This document shows positions 34,385 to 43,558 of a stretch of 64,000 nt of DNA, piece after piece. The first letter of the stretch is position 1. The number at the start of each line of letters is the position of its first letter. Source of the stretch: Gemmatimonadaceae bacterium (GTDB lineage Bacteria; Gemmatimonadota; Gemmatimonadetes; Gemmatimonadales; Gemmatimonadaceae). A program made the translations under genes and the position numbers. The notes beneath the pieces are model-generated. The model did not search any database, was not told the DNA's origin, and saw nothing but the letters and a program-made list of their open reading frames with translations. The stretch is from the NCBI GenBank assembly GCA_035533015.1, contig DATLUQ010000046.1, positions 1-64,000 of the forward strand. Direction: 5' to 3'.

Positions 34385-37006
34385 ATGACCGAACTCCTCG
34401 ATCCGGCCACCGTGCGCCGCTGCGTCCTTGCCAACGGCCTCACCGTACTCGTCCGCCGCGACCCGTCGGCACCGGTGGCGGCCATCGTCACCCACGTCAG
34501 AGCGGGATACTTCGACGAGACCGACGACGTCGTCGGTATCGCCCACGTGCTGGAGCACATGTTCTTCAAGGGCACGCCCCGCCGGGGCGTGGGCGAGATC
34601 GCCAAGCAGACCAAGGCCGTGGGCGGCTACCTCAACGCCGGGACGATCTACGACCACACCGTGTATTACACGGTGGTGCGCGCCTCCGGGTTCAGCGAGG
34701 CACTCGACATCCAGGCCGACGCTTATAACAATTCATTAATAGACCCCGGCGAGTTGGGACGCGAACTGGAGGTCATCATCCAGGAGGCCAAGCGCAAGGC
34801 CGACAACCCGGGCGCCGTGGCCACCGAGACGCTGTACGAGATGCTCTTCGACCGCCATCGCATGCGGCGCTGGCGCATCGGGCGCGAGGACGGCCTGCGC
34901 CGACTCACGCGCGATGACGTGGTTGGGTTCTACCGGAACTTCTATCGTCCCGGCACGACCATTCTCAGCGTCGTCGGCGACGTCGACCCCGACCGGGCGC
35001 TGCGCGAGATCGAGGCGCGGTACGGCGGCGCGCCGGCCGGCGCGCCGTTGCGCACGCCCGGGCCCGTCGAAACCGGATTGCCCGACTTCCGATACCGCGA
35101 ACTGAGCGGCGACATCGCGCAGGCCCAGCTCGCGTTCGGGTGGCGCACGGTGCCCCCGCTCCACGCCGATACGCCGGCCCTGGAATTGCTGGCCGCGATT
35201 CTCGGTCAGGGGCGCGCATCGCGGCTCTACCGCGCCGTGCGCGAACGTCAGCTCGCCTCGTCGGTGAGTGCCTACGACTACGCCCCGACCGAGGTCGGCG
35301 TGTTCGTGGTACACGCCGAAGGGCAGCCCGGCACCCTCGTCGAGGCCGCGCGCGCCGCATGGAGCGCGGTGCTGGGCGTCCGCGAGCACGGCGTGTCCGA
35401 CGCCGAGGTGGAGCGCGCGCAGCGCATCTTCGAGGCGCGGTTCATCCGTCGTCTGGAGGACATGGAAGGGCAGGCGAACCACCTGGCCGAATGGGAATCG
35501 CTTGGCGGCTGGCGGCTGGGCGACGCGTTCTACGACCGGCTGATGGCGTGCACCGCGGCCGACGTGGCGCGCGTCGCGCGGACGTATCTCGATCCGTCCG
35601 GGGCCGGCGTCCTCGCCTACCGCCCCGCGTCGTCGCCGGTCGTGGTCCGCGACGCGGCTGCCATGCGCGAGATGCTCGACGCAGTGCAGCCGGCCATTCC
35701 TTCTGCCCGGTCGATGCCCGCCGTGGGCGGCCCCGTGGCGGCGCGGACCGGGGCTGCGTTCGTGCGGGAGGAGGCGGGGGTGCGTGTGTATCGTACGGCG
35801 CGCGGCGTCCCCGTGCTCGTGCGCCGCAAGGCCGGCTCGCCGATGGCGCATATGGGGGTGTTCGTCGATGGCGGGGCGATCGCGGAAACGGACGCCACGG
35901 CGGGCCTCACCGCGCTCATGACGCGTACGGCGCTCAAGGGTACGCGCTCACGATCGGCCGAGGAGATCGCCGAGTTGGGCGAGTCGCTGGGCGGGAGCGT
36001 GAATGCGGCCGTGGGCGGCGAGAGTTTCGGGTGGTCCATTTCGGTACCGGCGCGGCACTATGCCGAAGCCATGGTCCTGCTGGCCGACGTGACCCAGCAC
36101 GCCACGGTGCCCGATGCGGCGCTGGAGACGGAGCGGGCCACCGCGCTGTCCGAGGCGATCGCGATGCGCGACGACATGTACGGGTACCCGATGCAGATGG
36201 CGTTGCGCGCGGCGTATCCGTCGCATCCGTACGGCCGGCCGACCGGAGGCACCGAGGCGTCACTGCGGGCGATCACCGTCGACGCCGTGCGCGCCTGGCA
36301 CGCGTCGCGCGTGCGGCAATCGGCGGCGGTGGTCGGGGTGGTCGGTGATGCGGACCCCGACGCCCTGGCCGACACCGCCGCCCGCGCATTTGGAGAACTG
36401 GAATACGCACCGGGGCCGACGGTGGGCGCACCGACGTGGCCGGCGGTCGTCGAAACGGCTGTCGAGGCGCGCGACAAGGCGCAGACCGCGCTGCTCATGC
36501 TCTTTCCCGGCCCTTCCCGATTGGATGACGACCGCTATGCGGCCGGACTGGTGGCGGGCATCGCCAGCGGCCTGGGCGGGCGCTTCTTCGATGAACTGCG
36601 CGAGAAGCAGTCGCTGGCCTACACCGTGCACGCGTTCGCCGCCGAGCGGCGGCTGGCCGGCGCCTTCGGGGCCTACATCGCCATGTCTCCCGAGCGCGAA
36701 GAGGTGGCACGTGCCGGCCTGCTCGCGGAGTTCGCCAAGCTTGTCGAGACGCCGGTGACGGCGGAGGAATTGGCGCATGCGCAGACGTACGCGCTGGGCG
36801 TGCACGACATCCGGCTGCAGCGCGGTGGGGCCGTGTTGAGCGACGTGATCGGGGCTTGGCTCGACGGCCGCCTGGCCGAGCTGGACGAATTCGAGGCTCG
36901 CGTGCGAGCCGTGACCGCCCGGAGCATCCAGGCACTGGCGCGGCGCTACTTCGATCCGGCGCGCCGCGTGGAAGGCATCGTGCGCGGCGTCGGCAAGACG
37001 GTGTAG
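34385..37006 (+). CDS. M16-family zinc peptidase, two tandem M16 halves
   Basis: An 873-residue cytosolic (no signal) metallopeptidase of the pitrilysin/processing-peptidase clan. The first half has the inverted zinc motif HxxEH in GIAHVLEHMFFKGTPRRGVG and the distal ligand Glu in ELEVIIQEAKRKADNPGAVA. The second half begins near residue 455 (VRVYRTARGVPVLVRRKAGS) but lacks an HxxEH motif, having LTALMTRTALKGTRSRSAEE there, so it is the inactive partner half. FFDELREKQSLAYTVHAFAA in the second half is the conserved substrate-groove element. The upstream 16 codons of the open frame were rejected. It likely degrades peptides. Confidence 0.9.
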   Translation: MTELLDPATVRRCVLANGLTVLVRRDPSAPVAAIVTHVRAGYFDETDDVVGIAHVLEHMFFKGTPRRGVGEIAKQTKAVGGYLNAGTIYDHTVYYTVVRASGFSEALDIQADAYNNSLIDPGELGRELEVIIQEAKRKADNPGAVATETLYEMLFDRHRMRRWRIGREDGLRRLTRDDVVGFYRNFYRPGTTILSVVGDVDPDRALREIEARYGGAPAGAPLRTPGPVETGLPDFRYRELSGDIAQAQLAFGWRTVPPLHADTPALELLAAILGQGRASRLYRAVRERQLASSVSAYDYAPTEVGVFVVHAEGQPGTLVEAARAAWSAVLGVREHGVSDAEVERAQRIFEARFIRRLEDMEGQANHLAEWESLGGWRLGDAFYDRLMACTAADVARVARTYLDPSGAGVLAYRPASSPVVVRDAAAMREMLDAVQPAIPSARSMPAVGGPVAARTGAAFVREEAGVRVYRTARGVPVLVRRKAGSPMAHMGVFVDGGAIAETDATAGLTALMTRTALKGTRSRSAEEIAELGESLGGSVNAAVGGESFGWSISVPARHYAEAMVLLADVTQHATVPDAALETERATALSEAIAMRDDMYGYPMQMALRAAYPSHPYGRPTGGTEASLRAITVDAVRAWHASRVRQSAAVVGVVGDADPDALADTAARAFGELEYAPGPTVGAPTWPAVVETAVEARDKAQTALLMLFPGPSRLDDDRYAAGLVAGIASGLGGRFFDELREKQSLAYTVHAFAAERRLAGAFGAYIAMSPEREEVARAGLLAEFAKLVETPVTAEELAHAQTYALGVHDIRLQRGGAVLSDVIGAWLDGRLAELDEFEARVRAVTARSIQALARRYFDPARRVEGIVRGVGKTV

Positions 37007-37016
37007 CAGCACCGCG

Positions 37017-37361
37017 TCACGCGGCGCGGAACATGAAATACGCAGCGCCCACCATGCAGAGACCGGCCCACAAGAAGTCCAGGCGCGGTGGCTGCTTCAT
37101 GTAGAAGATGGCGAACGGCACGAACACCGACAGCGTCACCATCTCCTGGATCATCTTCAGCTGGCCGAGGGTGAGCGTCTGGTAGCCGATGCGGTTGGCC
37201 GGCACCTGGAACATGTATTCGAAGAACGCGATCGACCAGCTGATGACCGCGGCTACGTACCACTTACGGTCGGACAGGTTCCGCAGGTGGGCGTACCAGG
37301 CGAACGTCATGAACGTGTTGGACAGGATCAGCAGACCGACGGTCTTGAAGACGATTGACAT
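37017..37361 (-). CDS. DUF486 / DMT-type four-helix membrane protein
   Basis: A 114-residue inner-membrane protein with four hydrophobic helices: TVGLLILSNTFMTFAWYAHL, VAAVISWSIAFFEYMFQVPA, EMVTLSVFVPFAIFYM and FLWAGLCMVGAAYFMF. RIGYQTLTLGQLKMIQE is the conserved polar loop of DUF486, a family related to small multidrug-type transporters. The function is unknown. A GAGGAAT site precedes the ATG. It converges on the M16 peptidase gene with a 10-bp gap. Confidence 0.85.
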   Translation of the reverse strand: MSIVFKTVGLLILSNTFMTFAWYAHLRNLSDRKWYVAAVISWSIAFFEYMFQVPANRIGYQTLTLGQLKMIQEMVTLSVFVPFAIFYMKQPPRLDFLWAGLCMVGAAYFMFRAA

Positions 37362-37413
37362 GCCGTGGGTATTCCTCGTGGGGGTAGCCGACCGCGCACG
37401 CCATGGCGCGCAC

Positions 37414-37878
37414 TCAGAACATCGACATCGCGAGGAACGACCGGAGCGAGTCGTTGGTCTGGCGCAGGCGCGTCGAGAGCAGGCGCACCACCGCCCACAG
37501 GACCTTGTAGGCCAGCTCGCGATTGAAGTCCATCAACATCTCGAAGTCGGGGCGGTTGATCGTGAGCGCCGTGGTGCCGCCGTTGGAGATGGCGTGCGTG
37601 GAGCGCTCGCTCCGGTCGAATACCGCCATCTCGCCGAACACGGCGCCCGCCTTGAGGATGGCGAGGGCCTCCTCTCCGCTGCCCGGGACGTCGCGGCTGA
37701 TTCGCACCTCGCCGTCGGTGATCAGGTACAGCCGGTTCCCTGCTTCGCCTTCGTGGAAGATGTACTCCCCGGAGACGAATGTCTCCTCCTTGCACAACTC
37801 GGCGATGGCCGAGAGTTCGGCAGTGTCGAGATCTCTGAAGATCGCCACGTGACGTAGGAGCGCGACCACATCCGGCAT
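37414..37878 (-). CDS. Cyclic-nucleotide-binding domain protein
   Basis: A 154-residue protein consisting of one CAP-type ligand-binding domain: FVSGEYIFHEGEAGNRLYLI, DGEVRISRD and KAGAVFGEMAVFDRSERSTH (phosphate-binding cassette with Gly-Glu and the Arg of the sugar-phosphate contact). The C-terminal helices (DFNRELAYKVLWAVVRLLST) are followed by no DNA-binding domain, so it is not a classic Crp. It may bind cAMP or cGMP and act on a partner protein. GAGG precedes its ATG. Co-directional with DUF486. Confidence 0.85.
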   Translation of the reverse strand: MPDVVALLRHVAIFRDLDTAELSAIAELCKEETFVSGEYIFHEGEAGNRLYLITDGEVRISRDVPGSGEEALAILKAGAVFGEMAVFDRSERSTHAISNGGTTALTINRPDFEMLMDFNRELAYKVLWAVVRLLSTRLRQTNDSLRSFLAMSMF

Positions 37879-37954
37879 CCGGACCTCGGGAAAGTGGGCG
37901 GGAATGGCAAGGTAGGTTGCGCCGAACGCAGTGGCAAGCGAAGGCGAGGCTCCT

Positions 37955-37966
37955 TAGCTTAGGGCC
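37955..37966 (+). promoter_or_regulatory. TAGCTT box 6 nt before the phosphatidyltransferase ATG (leaderless candidate)
   Basis: TAGCTT (37955-37960), six bases, then ATG at 37967, without a Shine-Dalgarno. This is the same geometry as at 2388, 6858 and 63354. Confidence 0.45.
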
Positions 37967-38494
37967 ATGCACGCGCGGCGGGGCCTGCGACATGTACCCA
38001 ACTGGATCTCCCTGTCCCGGCTCGTGATGGCGGGCGCGTTCGTGGGCAGCGATGCGACGGAGACTCGCATCACGCTGATCGGTCTCGCGGCTGCCACCGA
38101 CTTCCTGGATGGCTACATCGCCCGCCGCGCGCAGGTGACCAGCCGGTGGGGCGCGCTACTCGACCCGATTGCCGACCGCGTGTTCGTGCTCACCGCGGTG
38201 TCGACCTTCCTGTTCACCGGCGCCATCGGCACCCTGGGCTACTTCGTGATCATCTTCCGCGATCTGATGACCGCGGTGGGGTTCCTGGTGGCGCGCATCA
38301 TTCCCTGGCTGCGCCCGGTGGAATTCCGCGCGCGGCCCCTGGGCAAGCTGGTGACCGTGCTGCAACTGGGCACGTTCGCGGCGATCATCCTGCGACCGGC
38401 CTGGGTCACGCCGTTGCTCGCTGGGGTGTTCGCGGCGTCGGTGTGGGCGGTCGTGGACTACACGCTCGCGCTCTGGCGCGCGCGCGTGCAGTGA
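37967..38494 (+). CDS. CDP-alcohol phosphatidyltransferase (PgsA-like)
   Basis: A 175-residue integral membrane enzyme that moves a phosphatidyl group from CDP-diacylglycerol to an alcohol, probably glycerol 3-phosphate. The diagnostic motif DxxDGxxAR...GxxxDxxxD is complete in ATDFLDGYIARRAQVTSRWG and ALLDPIADRVFVL. VPNWISLSRLVMAGAFV is the usual N-terminus, and about five to six helices follow. The last 4 nt overlap the GTG of a small outer-membrane-like gene. It supplies phospholipid head-group synthesis. Confidence 0.9.
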   Translation: MHARRGLRHVPNWISLSRLVMAGAFVGSDATETRITLIGLAAATDFLDGYIARRAQVTSRWGALLDPIADRVFVLTAVSTFLFTGAIGTLGYFVIIFRDLMTAVGFLVARIIPWLRPVEFRARPLGKLVTVLQLGTFAAIILRPAWVTPLLAGVFAASVWAVVDYTLALWRARVQ

Positions 38495-38982
38495 CCGGGC
38501 TGCGGATCGCGGCGCGTGCCGTCTGGTTGGCGCTGGCGTTGCTCGCGCTGCCCCGCGAGCGCCTGCTGGCGCAGGCGATCCCATCGCAGCCCGAGATCCG
38601 GGCCGACCTGCTCGGGCCGTCCCCGTACACGGTCCAGCTCGGCGGCGGCGTGAATCTCGGCGCCGGCTACTACCAACGCGTGGAACTCGACGGTGCGATA
38701 GGTGCGCGCCGTCGCGGATCCGGCCTGGTCGGGACGGCGCGGGCCGATGCGCTCCTGCGCCTGCTACTCGACCCGTTCGGGCAGGAGCGCTGGGGCCTGT
38801 CGCTGGCCGGCGGCGTCAGTCTGCGCGACGAGGCCGGCGACAAGGTCCGGCCGTATCTTGCCGGAGCGGTGGAACTCGAAGGGCCGATCACCCATGGGGT
38901 ACGCGTCGCGTACCAACTGGGACTCGGCGGCGGGGTGCGGTTGGGCGTCGTGATCCGGCGCACCCGCACCACCTGGCGATGA
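38491..38982 (+). CDS. Exported probable outer-membrane barrel protein, unknown function
   Basis: A 163-residue protein with a GTG start overlapping the upstream phosphatidyltransferase. A signal peptide (LALALLALPRERLLAQ) is followed by alternating amphipathic strands such as YTVQLGGGVNLGAGYYQRVE, WGLSLAGGVSLRDEAG and VRVAYQLGLGGGVRLGVVI, with C-terminal RTRTTWR. This looks like a small beta-barrel of perhaps six to eight strands. No family recognised. Coupling to a lipid-synthesis gene hints at envelope function. Confidence 0.6.
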   Translation: MTGLRIAARAVWLALALLALPRERLLAQAIPSQPEIRADLLGPSPYTVQLGGGVNLGAGYYQRVELDGAIGARRRGSGLVGTARADALLRLLLDPFGQERWGLSLAGGVSLRDEAGDKVRPYLAGAVELEGPITHGVRVAYQLGLGGGVRLGVVIRRTRTTWR

Positions 38983-38988
38983 CCTATA

Positions 38989-39022
38989 GCTGACGGCTCG
39001 GAATCCGCCGTCGACCGTCAGC
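38989..39022. terminator. Hairpin between converging genes
   Basis: GCTGACGG (38989-38996) and CCGTCAGC (39015-39022) form a perfect 8-bp stem with an 18-base loop, placed just after the barrel gene stop and before the converging 96-residue gene stop. It lacks a T-run but is well placed as a bidirectional terminator. Confidence 0.5.
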
Positions 39023-39034
39023 GGTGAACCACTG

Positions 39035-39325
39035 CTAGGCCGCGTTCGCGGCCCCGGCTTCTTCGGTGGCCGGTCTGGTCTTGGGCGGCAGCGCGAACCG
39101 CTCGCCGAGCGTCTTCAGTTGCTCGACATCGGCCTCCGCCAACTCGGGGTACCGATCGGCCATGTACTTCATGGTCTCCGAGAACCACTCCTGCCGGTGC
39201 TCCGGGGCGGAACCGATCACGCCACAGCGGATGATATGCTGGAACAGCTCGTCGCGGGCTTCCTCAAAGGGATTGGGCGCCGCGGGCGCCGAAAGGCCGC
39301 TCCGTCGATTATTGCTCTTAGCCAT
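39035..39325 (-). CDS. Small acidic/helical hypothetical protein
   Basis: A 96-residue soluble protein, MAKSNNRRSGLSAPAAPNPF at the start, with a helical core (FEEARDELFQHIIRCGVIGS, RQEWFSETMKYMADRYPELA, EADVEQLKTLGERFALPPKT). It has no signal peptide and one Cys. I recognise no family. CAGGTTAA just before the ATG contains a weak ribosome site. The AT-rich stretch upstream (39326-39400) probably holds its promoter. Confidence 0.55.
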   Translation of the reverse strand: MAKSNNRRSGLSAPAAPNPFEEARDELFQHIIRCGVIGSAPEHRQEWFSETMKYMADRYPELAEADVEQLKTLGERFALPPKTRPATEEAGAANAA

Positions 39326-39480
39326 TTAACCTGATGAAGGGTATGGGTAGCGAACCAAACACTCTAAATCTAATGAAGGGGGCAGGGGTGTGCAGACCCG
39401 TCCCTTCACGCTTTCTACGCGCGCCGGGGCGGGAGCGTTCGAGCCGCCCGACGGGGCCTAACCCGCCGGCCCGCGGTTGC

Positions 39481-39510
39481 TTGCGTGGGGTGCGCGGCCC
39501 GGTCTAGGTT
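39481..39510 (+). promoter_or_regulatory. Promoter candidate for the DsbA-VKOR operon
   Basis: TTGCGT (39481-39486), 18 bases and TAGGTT (39505-39510) give a plausible promoter with a transcription start near 39517, about 63 nt before the DsbA-like ATG. The rest of the 254-bp divergent gap (39326-39480) shows only AT-rich promoter-like sequence for the leftward gene. Confidence 0.45.
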
Positions 39511-39579
39511 TGGCAAGACGCCCCGTATGTGCAGCGCGCGAGGCATGACCGGCCCACCCAACAAGGACGACGAGACGAC

Positions 39580-40320
39580 ATGGCGAAGCAGCGAGCGAGC
39601 GGCGGCAAGCAGCCGAACCCGGTGAAACGGAGCAAGACTTCGCCCGCGACACGCGGATTCTACATCCTGCTCGGCGTGATTGCGGTGGTAGGCATCGCCG
39701 CGCTCTCCTATCTCGCCGCGAAGCCCAAGGCCGGAGCATCCCAGTGGGACAGCACTCTGCCCAAACTGACCGCGATGGGGCACGTCGAGGGAAGCGACAG
39801 CGCCCAGCTCGAGGTCATCGAGTTCGCCGATTTCGAGTGCCCGATCTGCAGCCAGTTCGCCACGCTCACGGAACCCGACATCCGGACGCACCTGATCGAC
39901 TCAGGGGTGGTGCGCATTCGATACATGGACTTTCCCCTGCCGATGCACGCCAACACCTGGAACGCGCACCGGGCCGCCTGGTGCGCCGGCGACCAGGGCA
40001 AGTTCTGGCAGATGCACGACGCCATCTATCGGTATCAGGACAGCTGGAACACCGAGGCCACCGACAACCCCGACAAAGTGCTCGCGGGAATCGCCAAGGG
40101 AATCGGCCTCGACATGAATCAGTACACGACGTGCATCAACGCCAAGAAGTATCAGGCGCAACTCCAGGCCAATGAGCTCGAGGCGGAACGCCGCCACATC
40201 GACGCCACACCCACGTTCGTGTTCGGGAACACCGTCGTCGCCAACTACCTGACGTACGACCAGTTCAAGGCGCAGGTGGACCAAGCATTGGCCGCGAAGA
40301 AGGCCGCCGAGAAGAAATGA
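39580..40320 (+). CDS. DsbA-like membrane-anchored thiol-disulfide oxidoreductase
   Basis: A 246-residue protein with a basic cytosolic tail, one membrane anchor (FYILLGVIAVVGIAALSYLA, about residues 27-46) and a periplasmic DsbA-type thioredoxin domain. The active site is Cys-Pro-Ile-Cys in VIEFADFECPICSQFATLTE. The cis-Pro loop is DATPTFVFGN. Two further Cys (WCAGDQ, TTCINAKK) lie in the helical insert. It introduces disulfides into exported proteins. The stop overlaps the ATG of a VKOR gene, whose product would reoxidise it. Confidence 0.92.
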   Translation: MAKQRASGGKQPNPVKRSKTSPATRGFYILLGVIAVVGIAALSYLAAKPKAGASQWDSTLPKLTAMGHVEGSDSAQLEVIEFADFECPICSQFATLTEPDIRTHLIDSGVVRIRYMDFPLPMHANTWNAHRAAWCAGDQGKFWQMHDAIYRYQDSWNTEATDNPDKVLAGIAKGIGLDMNQYTTCINAKKYQAQLQANELEAERRHIDATPTFVFGNTVVANYLTYDQFKAQVDQALAAKKAAEKK

Positions 40321-40754
40321 CCCGACGTATGGTGCTGGCCGTGCTCGCGCTGTTCGGCGTGCTCCTGGCCACGTATCTGACCCTCCACCATTTGGGGATC
40401 ATCGGCACGCTCGCCTGTGGAACGGGTGCGTGCGAGCTGGTCCAGTCCAGTCGCTGGGCACGGGTGCTCGGCATCCACGTAGCCGTGTGGGGCCTGGTGT
40501 ACTACGCGGCCCTGTTCGTCGTGGCTTTCGCCGGCACTCAGGAGCGTCTGTCCGACGACCGACGCATTTCGCTGATCCTGCTCGGCCTCACGGGCTGGGG
40601 TGCGCTGTTCACGGCCTGGCTCATCTACGTCGAGTTGTTTCGCATTCACGCCATCTGCCGGTGGTGCATGGGCTCGGCGGCGATTGTGGCCGCCCTGTTC
40701 GTCGTCGCCCTGCTTGACTATCGCGCGCAAGCGACCACAGTAGTTCGCGAATAG
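40317..40754 (+). CDS. Vitamin K epoxide reductase (VKOR) family disulfide generator
   Basis: A 145-residue four-helix membrane protein that takes electrons from a DsbA-like partner and passes them to quinone, replacing DsbB. The loop cysteine pair is in GTLACGTGACELVQSSRWAR and the redox Cys-x-x-Cys in HAICRWCMGSAAIVAA. The conserved Ser/Trp region (QSSRWARVLGIHVAVWGLVY) matches the family. It is coupled by ATGA to the DsbA-like gene, giving a self-contained disulfide-forming operon. Confidence 0.93.
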   Translation: MTRRMVLAVLALFGVLLATYLTLHHLGIIGTLACGTGACELVQSSRWARVLGIHVAVWGLVYYAALFVVAFAGTQERLSDDRRISLILLGLTGWGALFTAWLIYVELFRIHAICRWCMGSAAIVAALFVVALLDYRAQATTVVRE

Positions 40755-40834
40755 CGGTCCCGGCGCGCGCTCGGCGCGCCGGTGTTTGGTTCTCGTTGAC
40801 GTCGTCGCGCGGCGGCGTCCCTGGAGTGCATGCC

Positions 40835-41302
40835 ATGCCTTCCTTCGTGCTCACCGTGAACGGCGCCAAGCAGACGGTGTCGGCAGAGGCCGACGCTCCG
40901 TTGCTCTGGGTGCTGCGCGACCAACTGCAGATGACCGGCACCAAGTTCGGGTGCGGCGTGGGTGCCTGTTGCGCCTGCGCCGTGCACGTCGACGGCGACT
41001 TTGCGCGGTCGTGCCAGTGGACCGTGGCCGACGCGGCGGGCCACCGGATCACGACCATCGAGGCGCTCTCGGCCTCGCCCATCGGACACCGCCTGCAGCA
41101 GGCCTGGATCGACGAGCAGGTGCCGCAGTGCGGGTACTGTCAGTCGGGGCAACTGATGGCGGCGGCGGCGCTGCTCACGTCCACCCCGCATCCGACGGAT
41201 GCCGACATCGACAACGGCATGAGCGACAACATCTGTCGCTGCGCCACGTACCTACGCATCCGCCGCGCCATCCACCGCGCGGCCGGGGAGGGGGCGAAAT
41301 GA
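40835..41302 (+). CDS. [2Fe-2S] subunit of a molybdenum hydroxylase
   Basis: A 155-residue electron-transfer subunit with two [2Fe-2S] clusters, as in isoquinoline 1-oxidoreductase IorA or CoxS. The plant-ferredoxin-type cluster uses KFGCGVGACCACAVHVDGD plus the later RSCQWTV, and the second uses PQCGYCQSGQLMAAAALL and NICRCATYLRIRRAIH. The ATG at 40835 follows GGAG; the 13-codon upstream extension was rejected. Its stop overlaps the ATG of the large catalytic subunit. Electrons probably go to a cytochrome or quinone acceptor. Confidence 0.93.
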   Translation: MPSFVLTVNGAKQTVSAEADAPLLWVLRDQLQMTGTKFGCGVGACCACAVHVDGDFARSCQWTVADAAGHRITTIEALSASPIGHRLQQAWIDEQVPQCGYCQSGQLMAAAALLTSTPHPTDADIDNGMSDNICRCATYLRIRRAIHRAAGEGAK

Positions 41303-43461
41303 AGAACAGGACGATCAGTCGCCGCCAATTCGTGGCCGTCTCGGCCGGCACCGGCGCGGCACTCGTGCTCGGCTTCAGCACGCTCGACGCGCTGACCGCC
41401 AAGGTGGCCCCGGGCGAACCGGGCCCCGGTGGTTGGACGCCGAACCTCTGGCTCAGCGTCGATCCCGATGGCACGGTCACGCTCCAGTCCGCCAAGTCGG
41501 AGATGGGGCAGGGCGTGTGGACGGCCATGCCGATGATCGTGGCCGAGGAACTCGACGCCGATTGGAGCAAGGTGCGCGTCGAACGCGCCCCCACCAACGG
41601 CAAGTACAACACCGGTACCGGCGGCAGCACGAGCACCCGCACCTCGTACATGCCGCTCCGGAAAGCGGGTGCCACCGCGCGCGCCATGCTGGTGGCGGCC
41701 GCGGCCGCCAGATGGGGCGTGCCCGCATCGGAATGCACGACAAACGCGAGCGTGGTGACCCACGGCCCGTCCAAGCGCAGCGCCACGTACGGTGACCTGG
41801 CCTCGCTGGCCGCCGGGCAGCCCCTTCCCACGGGCGACGTGCCGCTCAAGGATCCGGCCGATTTCCGGATCATCGGCAAGTCCACACCGCGGCTCGACAT
41901 TCCGGCCAAGGTAGACGGCACGATACAGTTCGGGATCGACGTGGGGGTGAAGAACATGCTCGTGGCGGCTGTGGCTCGCTGTCCGGTGTTCGGCGGCTCG
42001 CTCAAAAGCGTGGACGACGCCAAGGCGCGCGCCATGGACGGCGTTCGCCAGGTCGTGAAGCTCGACGCCGTCGAACGCATGCTGCCGGCGCGGGTGGCGG
42101 TGCTGGCCGATACGACCTGGACGGCCATGAAGGCGCGTGACGCGCTGGCCATCACCTGGGATCCGGGGCCGAATGCGCACTACTCCACCGCCGCCGCCAA
42201 CGCCGAGTACCATGCCCGGCTCAACGACGCCGCCGACGTCACGGGCACCAAGGGCGCGGTGCGGGCTGCCGGTGCCGGCGAGCAGCTGGTCGAGGCGGTG
42301 TACGAATTCCCGCTGCTCGCGCACGCATGCATGGAGCCCATGAACTGCACCGCCGACGTGCGCGCCGACGGCGTGGAGATCTGGGCTCCGTCGCAATCGC
42401 CCGACAGCATCCGGACCGGTGTGGCGCAGTTCCTCAAGGTGTCGCCCGATTCGGTGATCGTGCACTGCACCTTCCTCGGCGGCGGATTCGGCCGCCGCTC
42501 GCAGACCGACTATGCCATCGAGGCGGTGGAACTCTCGAAGGCGGCTGGGCGGCCGGTCAAGGTGATCTGGTCGCGCGAGGAGGACATCCAGCACGACTTC
42601 TACCGGGTGGACGGCATCCAGCGTATGCGCGCGGTGATCGACGCCCAGGGCAACCTCGTGAGTTGGGAGGACCGCGTGGTCGGTCCGTCGCTCGAGGCGT
42701 ACGCGTTTCCGGGACGGGCAGGCGGCCGCCATTTCGACTCGGCCAAAGCGCCGCCCTACGCCATTGCCAACTACAAGTTGGAGATGGTGCTCGTGTCGAG
42801 CCCGGTGCCGATCTGGTTCTGGCGCTCGGTGGCCAATTCGCAGGATGGATACTGCATGGAAGCCTTCATGGACGAATGCGCGCACGCGGCGCGCAAGGAC
42901 CCGGTGCAGTACCGCCTGGCGATGCTCCAGGAGAATCCGCGGGCGGCGCACGTGGTGCAGCTGGCGGCCGACAAGGCCGGGTGGGGCACGCCGCTGCCCA
43001 AGGGCCGTGGACGCGGATTCGCGTTCTACGACTACGATGGCACGCTGGTGGCGCAGGTCGTCGAGGCCGAGGTGCCGGCGAATGGCAAGGTGAAGGTGAC
43101 GCGCGTGGTGTGCGCGTTCGATTGCGGCCAGTTGATCAACCCCGACACCGTGGTCGCACAGGTGGAGAGCGCCGTGGGGTGGGCGCTGAGCGCCGCGGTA
43201 TACGGCGAGATCACGGTGAAGGACGGCGCCGTGCAGCAGAGCAATTTCACCGACTACAAAGTGGCGCGCATGAACGAGATGCCGCCGGTGGAGGTGTATC
43301 TGGTGGAGAATCACGAGTTGCCCACCGGCGTGGGCGAACCGGGCGTGCCTCCATTTGCGCCGGCCCTCCTCAGCGCGATCTTCGCGGCGACGGGTGTGCG
43401 CGTGCGGAAACTGCCGATCAAGGACGCGTTGAACGGGAACGCGACGACTTCGACGCAGTAA
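41299..43461 (+). CDS. Molybdopterin-binding large subunit (IorB-type), Tat-exported
   Basis: A 720-residue molybdenum hydroxylase subunit. A Tat signal ([20 protein letters not shown]) means it folds with its cofactor and is exported to the periplasm, carrying the partner subunit along. Landmarks are [58 protein letters not shown] and the C-terminal [20 protein letters not shown] containing the catalytic Glu. Together with the Fe-S subunit it resembles isoquinoline 1-oxidoreductase and related aldehyde or heterocycle hydroxylases. The substrate is unknown, and no cofactor-loading (CoxI/XdhC) gene is adjacent. Confidence 0.92.
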   Translation: MKNRTISRRQFVAVSAGTGAALVLGFSTLDALTAKVAPGEPGPGGWTPNLWLSVDPDGTVTLQSAKSEMGQGVWTAMPMIVAEELDADWSKVRVERAPTNGKYNTGTGGSTSTRTSYMPLRKAGATARAMLVAAAAARWGVPASECTTNASVVTHGPSKRSATYGDLASLAAGQPLPTGDVPLKDPADFRIIGKSTPRLDIPAKVDGTIQFGIDVGVKNMLVAAVARCPVFGGSLKSVDDAKARAMDGVRQVVKLDAVERMLPARVAVLADTTWTAMKARDALAITWDPGPNAHYSTAAANAEYHARLNDAADVTGTKGAVRAAGAGEQLVEAVYEFPLLAHACMEPMNCTADVRADGVEIWAPSQSPDSIRTGVAQFLKVSPDSVIVHCTFLGGGFGRRSQTDYAIEAVELSKAAGRPVKVIWSREEDIQHDFYRVDGIQRMRAVIDAQGNLVSWEDRVVGPSLEAYAFPGRAGGRHFDSAKAPPYAIANYKLEMVLVSSPVPIWFWRSVANSQDGYCMEAFMDECAHAARKDPVQYRLAMLQENPRAAHVVQLAADKAGWGTPLPKGRGRGFAFYDYDGTLVAQVVEAEVPANGKVKVTRVVCAFDCGQLINPDTVVAQVESAVGWALSAAVYGEITVKDGAVQQSNFTDYKVARMNEMPPVEVYLVENHELPTGVGEPGVPPFAPALLSAIFAATGVRVRKLPIKDALNGNATTSTQ

Positions 43462-43467
43462 GACGAC

Positions 43468-43552
43468 AGGGCGGGAGGGCGGTAAGGCCGATGACCGTGT
43501 GTCTCGGCCTACCCTCCTGCGTTCCCACTCACCTACCCTCCCCTCGTACTCT
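43468..43552. repeat. Degenerate GTAGGA/TACCCTCC intergenic repeat, with AGGCCGA hairpin
   Basis: AGGGCGGGAGGGCGGTAAGG on the left and two CTACCCTCC blocks on the right resemble the repeat family in decayed form. Inside it, AGGCCGA (43485-43491) and TCGGCCT (43504-43510) form a perfect 7-bp hairpin. It separates the molybdenum enzyme from a broken acetyltransferase. Confidence 0.45.
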
Positions 43553-43558
43553 CGGTCG